The position numbers and the translations under genes were made by a program. The notes under the pieces are model-generated. The model did no database searches, was not told the DNA's origin, and was given only the letters and a program-made list of their open reading frames with translations. A stretch of DNA of 64,000 nt from SBAX01 sp964646605 (GTDB taxonomy: Bacteria; Planctomycetota; Phycisphaerae; UBA1845), in contig CAZYEX010000015.1 in the NCBI GenBank assembly GCA_964646605.1, forward strand, positions 1-64,000, given 5' to 3'. Position 1 is the first letter of the stretch; the number at the start of each line of letters is the position of its first letter. Positions 60,267 through 64,000 of the stretch are shown in pieces.

Positions 60267-62315
60267 GTGAACAGCGAACGGATAAGCGGGCCCTCGCAAA
60301 CTCCACGGTCGGCACTGGCAGCCGTGGCTTTGCTCTTCATCGCGCAAGCCGTCTTCGGCATCACTTGGGGTCTGCCGAGTCGCCGGATCGACCAGTATTT
60401 GTTCCCTGACGGCGACGTCTGGTCGGGGGAAAAAATCTATCGACTGGCGAACGTCGAACGGAAGTTTGATCCCGCGCGCGGGGCCGACGTGGATGCGGAC
60501 CCGATTCGAAAGCCAACCGCCCGACCTTCACGCCGGCCCTCTCCCTTGAAGGGAGAGGGAGAATCGCCGAAGCGAGAGGGGGAGGGGCCGGTTCCGCTGA
60601 CGGCGACGGAGGCGGACGTGGCCAAGATTCTTCTCCGCTACCGACTCTACACCTATCAACCGGACGAGATGATCACCATGATGGCCTTGGCGGGGATGAG
60701 GCCGGCGGAGTTCGACTTCGATCCGCGGCTTTATCAATACGGCGGGCTGTTCATTTATCCGGTGGGAGCGCTCATCCGGCTTTGCGGTTTGCTGGGTCTG
60801 ATCGACGTCCGCGGCGACGTGGCGTATTACCTGGATCGCCCCGATGAGTTCGGGAAGTTCTACGTCGTGGCCCGTGCCTACTCCGCGGCGTGGGGCGTGC
60901 TCGGGGTGTTGGTGGTCTACGCGATCGGGCGGCGGATCGCCCTTAGCGCCGCGGGCGACGGGAGGCGGATCGTGGGCTCGGTCGCGGCTGGTGCCCGCCG
61001 CAAGGGTCCGCTCCCCGACGGTCGCGGCTCGGAGCGCGCGCACCGCGCGGGACTGCTGGCGGCGCTGTTGTATACGCTCCTGCCGGTCGTGGTGTGCATG
61101 TCACATGAGGGCAAGCCGCATCTGCCTGGGGCGGTGTTGATGCTGGTAGCCGTCTATCTCGCCATGCGCTGCATGGGTCGGGACGGTCCCGTCGCGGTTT
61201 CGGGCGTGGAAGCGAAGGCGGTTCGCCGCGAGCCACGCCACCTACAAGGGGTGGCGCTACATGGACCCGTCGCCGGCGCCTCGGGTTCCGATGAGCGGAC
61301 GGGAGGCGATTTTTGGTGGATGTGCGTCGTGTGCGGCGCGGCGGTGGGGATGGTGCTGTCATCGTGGCCGATTCTCTTGCTCGTTCCGCTCGTCTTGTTT
61401 CGGGCGGCAGGCATCAGTCGGCGTGACCGGCTCGGGCGGTTGCTTGTCGGGACGATCGTCGCGCTTGGAGTCTATCTCGCGACCAACCCCTACATTCTCA
61501 TCAACGCGATCGCGCACCGCGAGGTGCTGCGCAGCAATTTCGGCAATTCGCTGGCCATGTACGAGGTCGCGCGGTTGGGCGAGGGAGTGATCCGGGTTTT
61601 CGAGCTGACGGTCGAGGGGGCGACGATTCCTCTGGTGGTTCTGGCGGTGATTGGGCTCACGGAGATCGCGGAACAGAGGGTCCGGGCGGCGCTCCCGCTG
61701 CTGGCTGTGGCCGCTCTGTTCGCTTTTCAGTTCGTGATGATCGGGGCGGGAAAACCGGCGGAGTATGGCCGATTCGGCGTTTTCACCAACATCACCCTGG
61801 CCATCTTGACCGCGTGCGCTGTCGCCCATTCCCGCTCGCCGAGGTGGGCTCGAGTGTCGAGCGCGGTGATCGTGGTGGGATGGGCTGCTTTGGCGGGGGG
61901 AAGATACTTGCATGCGTTCCATCTGGACGCGACGGGTCAAGGAACACGCGCGGCGCTCGCCCGGGCGGTGTCGGAGTGGATGCCAGGCGGTCCGCGGCAA
62001 CCGTCATTGCCCATCCTTGCGATGACGGCGGAACCGGCGCCGTATAGCTGTCCGCCGCTGCCGTTTGCGCGCGCATCCCTTATGCTGGTCGGCGGCGAGG
62101 ATGACTTGGGCGAGCTTCCCTCGGACCGGCCTCGGCTTTTCGTTGCGGCGCGGGATCGCCTTTCGACGAAGGATCGGTCTGACCTGGGCCAGCCGCAGAG
62201 CGCCCTGCCGCCGGCTATTCTTCGCCTGATTGGCTTGGGACGTGAGACGCCCATTTCCTGGGCAAACAAGGCTTTCGAGTCGCAAGTGTTGGGCGCCGAC
62301 CGCGCGCAGGATTGA
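60267..62315 (+). CDS. Membrane glycosyltransferase-like (GT39/ArnT-type) protein carrying in-frame repeats
   Basis: The GTG at 60267 is the first sensible start after the toxin gene and gives 682 residues. About ten hydrophobic helices are present. The early loop has PDEMITMMAL and YQYGGLFIYPVGAL, as in GT39-type mannosyl/arabinosyl transferases that use lipid-linked sugars. Three stretches are low-complexity and look like translated intergenic repeats: RRPSPLKGEGESPKREGEG (about 88-112), KGPLPDGRGSER (about 243-258) and RREPRHLQGVALHGPVAGAS (about 320-345). All lie in loops between helices and keep the frame. Confidence 0.75.
   Translation: MNSERISGPSQTPRSALAAVALLFIAQAVFGITWGLPSRRIDQYLFPDGDVWSGEKIYRLANVERKFDPARGADVDADPIRKPTARPSRRPSPLKGEGESPKREGEGPVPLTATEADVAKILLRYRLYTYQPDEMITMMALAGMRPAEFDFDPRLYQYGGLFIYPVGALIRLCGLLGLIDVRGDVAYYLDRPDEFGKFYVVARAYSAAWGVLGVLVVYAIGRRIALSAAGDGRRIVGSVAAGARRKGPLPDGRGSERAHRAGLLAALLYTLLPVVVCMSHEGKPHLPGAVLMLVAVYLAMRCMGRDGPVAVSGVEAKAVRREPRHLQGVALHGPVAGASGSDERTGGDFWWMCVVCGAAVGMVLSSWPILLLVPLVLFRAAGISRRDRLGRLLVGTIVALGVYLATNPYILINAIAHREVLRSNFGNSLAMYEVARLGEGVIRVFELTVEGATIPLVVLAVIGLTEIAEQRVRAALPLLAVAALFAFQFVMIGAGKPAEYGRFGVFTNITLAILTACAVAHSRSPRWARVSSAVIVVGWAALAGGRYLHAFHLDATGQGTRAALARAVSEWMPGGPRQPSLPILAMTAEPAPYSCPPLPFARASLMLVGGEDDLGELPSDRPRLFVAARDRLSTKDRSDLGQPQSALPPAILRLIGLGRETPISWANKAFESQVLGADRAQD
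60537..60559. repeat. In-frame palindromic repeat inside the membrane-protein gene
   Basis: Arms CCCTCTCCCTT and AAGGGAGAGGG are exact inverses around a single G. The flanking GAATCGCCGAAGCGAGAGG is part of the same unit. It codes for SPLKGEGE in the host frame. Confidence 0.85.
61231..61260. repeat. In-frame CGCCACC/GGTGGCG hairpin repeat inside the membrane-protein gene
   Basis: CGCCACC (61236-61242) and GGTGGCG (61250-61256) form a 7-bp stem. The sequence context (GGGGTGGCGCTAC) resembles the intergenic copy at about 50770-50800. A different repeat-like stretch (GGGTCCGCTCCCCGACGG) is at about 61004-61021 in the same gene. Confidence 0.65.
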
Positions 62316-62385
62316 CGGAACGGTCGGCCAAACGTACCGTGGGCACCGTGTGGAATGGGCTTGACTGCGACCGGAGATGACGGCC

Positions 62386-62739
62386 ATGGCAAACTCGCTG
62401 TGCCATTTTGAGCTGATGACCAACGACGTGGGCAAGTGCCGGGCGTTCTACGGCTCGGTCTTTTCGTGGACGTTCGACGACGCCTCGATGCCCGGGTACA
62501 CCATCATCCATACGGGACAGGACCCGGGCGGCGGGCTTTTCGCCAAGCCTCCGGAAGCGCCGCATCCTTGTATGAACGTCTACTTCACGGTGCAGAGCAT
62601 CGAGAAGACGTTGGCGACGGTCAATGAAAAGGGGGGAAAAACGCTGGTGCCCATGACCGCGATTCCCAATGTGGGCCACTTCGCCATGTTCACCGATCCG
62701 GAAGGCGTCGTCATTGGGATCATGCAACCCGTGGGATGA
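62386..62739 (+). CDS. VOC-family (glyoxalase-like) protein
   Basis: The protein of about 117 residues has the single-domain VOC fold pattern: CHFELMTNDVGKCRAFYGSVF, then GGLFAKPPEAPHPCMNVYFTV and VGHFAMFTDPEGVVIGIMQP. H, E and other polar residues at strand ends could bind a metal. It may be a lyase, dioxygenase or resistance-type protein; nothing narrows this. The ATG at 62386 has a GGAG site at usable distance; the ATG at 62377 does not. Confidence 0.85.
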   Translation: MANSLCHFELMTNDVGKCRAFYGSVFSWTFDDASMPGYTIIHTGQDPGGGLFAKPPEAPHPCMNVYFTVQSIEKTLATVNEKGGKTLVPMTAIPNVGHFAMFTDPEGVVIGIMQPVG

Positions 62740-62748
62740 GGGCCGACT

Positions 62749-64000
62749 TCATTCCGCACCCAGCAGACGCAGAGTGATTCCCTGCATATCCGTATCGCGA
62801 TAGATTCTTCCCGGAACCACCTCGCTTGAGGGCGCCGAGCAGATGAGCGCCGTTCGATGACGGGCTTCGACCGCGGGCACGCCGTGCGATCCCTTCACCA
62901 ATGAGGCGTCCAATGGAATACCCGGCGTCGTGGGATCGAAGAAAAGCTCCACGGGGTCGTATCCGGGCTTGCGGTGGATATCCACGGTTCGGGCGAACGG
63001 GGGAGCGAGGGCGTCGTCGTACCACCAATAGTATGCCAGCCAGTGGGCGTCGTCGCATACGATGATGATATCGCCACTGCGAGGGTGATTCATGCCCAGC
63101 CGTGAGCGCTGTTCGCCGACGTATACCTCGGCCACTCCGGGGAGGCGTTGCAGGACTTCCGCGGCGCGCTGCATTGTAGTCTGACGTTCCTTCTTGGTCA
63201 GTGTGTCGTCCAGGTATACATGCGCGAACTGATGATCGACCATGGCGAAGGCGCGGCTTGCGCGGAGGTCAAGGTTTTCCCGGCCGTCCTCACAGGAAAC
63301 ACGGAGCAGTCCGGCGTCGCGCAGGCGGCGGTTCGGATAGACCGCTCCCTCCACATCGGTGATCGCGTATTCGCCGGCGACAAGAAAGACAACATTCTCC
63401 CCGCCTGCTGCTGCGGCTATGTTGGAAGTGAAGTTGGCCAACGCGCCATCCAGTTCCTCCAAGGATTGCGATGCCTGGGCGCTGTTGGCGCCGAATTTCT
63501 GTGACGCGTAATCCAGGTGCGGGATGTAAATCCAATTAAGCTGCGGAGTCTTCTCCTGAAAGAGCCAAAGCGCGGCGCGCAGAATCCACTGTGTTGACTC
63601 GATGTTGGACAGAGGGCCCCAGTAGTGTTGAAGAGGAAAGTGGCCGCATACGTCCAGAAGTTGGGGATACAAGTCGTCGGGCTTGGAATAACACCAGAGC
63701 TTCGTTGTACCGTCGGGCATGTGAATGGGCGACGGCGTTACGATGTAATCGGCCTGGGCACCCTTGATGTTCTGGGCGTGCCAGACTGCGCTGGTATATC
63801 CCTTGGGAGAGCGCCGCAAGGCACTCCAGACGGATTCCGCCGTGATCACGTCGTTGTGCCCCACCCAAAACTCCACGGCCCGGCGGTCGCGGTGAAAGAA
63901 CCCATTGGCGACGACGCCATGTACACTGGGAGGTTGACCTGTGAGCATCGACGCCTGCACGCATGAAGTAACACAGGGAAACGTTGGCGCCAATTCCGCT
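62749..64000 (-). CDS. Type I phosphodiesterase/nucleotide pyrophosphatase-like protein, EboF-like; 5' end beyond the window
   Basis: At least 416 residues are present and the start lies beyond 64000. The alkaline-phosphatase-superfamily nucleophile region is visible (FPCVTSCVQASMLTGQ), followed by HGVVANGFFHRDRRAVEFW. Metal ligands occur at IPHLDYASQKF, GEYAIT and MVDHQFAHVYL. From memory, this whole pattern, including TQWILRAALWLF and HYWGP, matches the phosphodiesterases linked to ebo clusters (EboF) more than classic PF01663 enzymes. Substrate unknown. It converges with the VOC gene. Confidence 0.85.
   Translation of the reverse strand, partial: AELAPTFPCVTSCVQASMLTGQPPSVHGVVANGFFHRDRRAVEFWVGHNDVITAESVWSALRRSPKGYTSAVWHAQNIKGAQADYIVTPSPIHMPDGTTKLWCYSKPDDLYPQLLDVCGHFPLQHYWGPLSNIESTQWILRAALWLFQEKTPQLNWIYIPHLDYASQKFGANSAQASQSLEELDGALANFTSNIAAAAGGENVVFLVAGEYAITDVEGAVYPNRRLRDAGLLRVSCEDGRENLDLRASRAFAMVDHQFAHVYLDDTLTKKERQTTMQRAAEVLQRLPGVAEVYVGEQRSRLGMNHPRSGDIIIVCDDAHWLAYYWWYDDALAPPFARTVDIHRKPGYDPVELFFDPTTPGIPLDASLVKGSHGVPAVEARHRTALICSAPSSEVVPGRIYRDTDMQGITLRLLGAE

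Overview
The window is GC-rich and densely coded. It looks like a chromosomal segment of a flagellated planctomycete, probably Phycisphaerae-like. This rests on several marks: two proteins ending in IPTL-CTERM-type sorting tails, a pseudopilin-like protein with an H-X9-DG motif, repeated Asp/Asn/Cys motifs of the DCNENxxPDECD kind in a large surface lipoprotein, tandem PD40 and TPR Ser/Thr kinases, and intergenic spaces full of short repeat families. The taxonomic call is an inference; no rRNA or tRNA gene was seen.

Layout. 0-11 kb (minus): a tandem run of Ser/Thr kinase genes, two with a periplasmic beta-propeller, one giant kinase-TolB/TPR protein, and a fourth cut by the left edge. 11-19 kb: RNase D, a secreted protein, Mfd and a parvulin-type lipoprotein. 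19.4-31.8 kb (plus): a flagellar rod/ring/hook-junction cluster (small ORF, flgF, flgG, flgA, flgH, flgI, flgJ-type, flgN-type, flgK, flgL), then fliW, csrA and flagellin, which is the FliW-CsrA-flagellin control circuit. 31.9-38 kb: accessory DNA with a membrane protein/HNH nuclease pair, a minimal nucleotidyltransferase with a broken HEPN partner, a TatD/EboB-like hydrolase, a lipoprotein, a membrane protein, and a decayed group II intron beside a ~200-bp dispersed repeat. 38-47.3 kb: glpD, a minus-strand operon (subtilase, stand-alone ClpN, H-X9-DG protein, TlpA-like), amrS, and a ZIP metal transporter. 47.7-56.9 kb: a large surface lipoprotein, a repeat-filled gap, an EF-G-like GTPase, a sorting-tail protein split by a poly-G tract, a GlmU-like enzyme and a second sorting-tail protein. 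57-64 kb: 3-hydroxyacyl-CoA dehydrogenase, thiolase, a DUF433/DUF5615 toxin-antitoxin pair, a membrane glycosyltransferase-like protein that carries intergenic repeats in frame, a VOC protein, and an EboF-like phosphodiesterase cut by the right edge.

The most notable signals are these. A nine-G tract splits a signal peptide from its sorting-tail protein, and one extra G restores the reading frame. Heptanucleotide tandem arrays occur at eight or more loci, one forming an inverted pair at the start of flgI and one lying where a HEPN gene is cut off. Palindromic intergenic repeats occur in frame inside a membrane-protein gene. A 1,431-bp tandem duplication lies inside the giant kinase gene.
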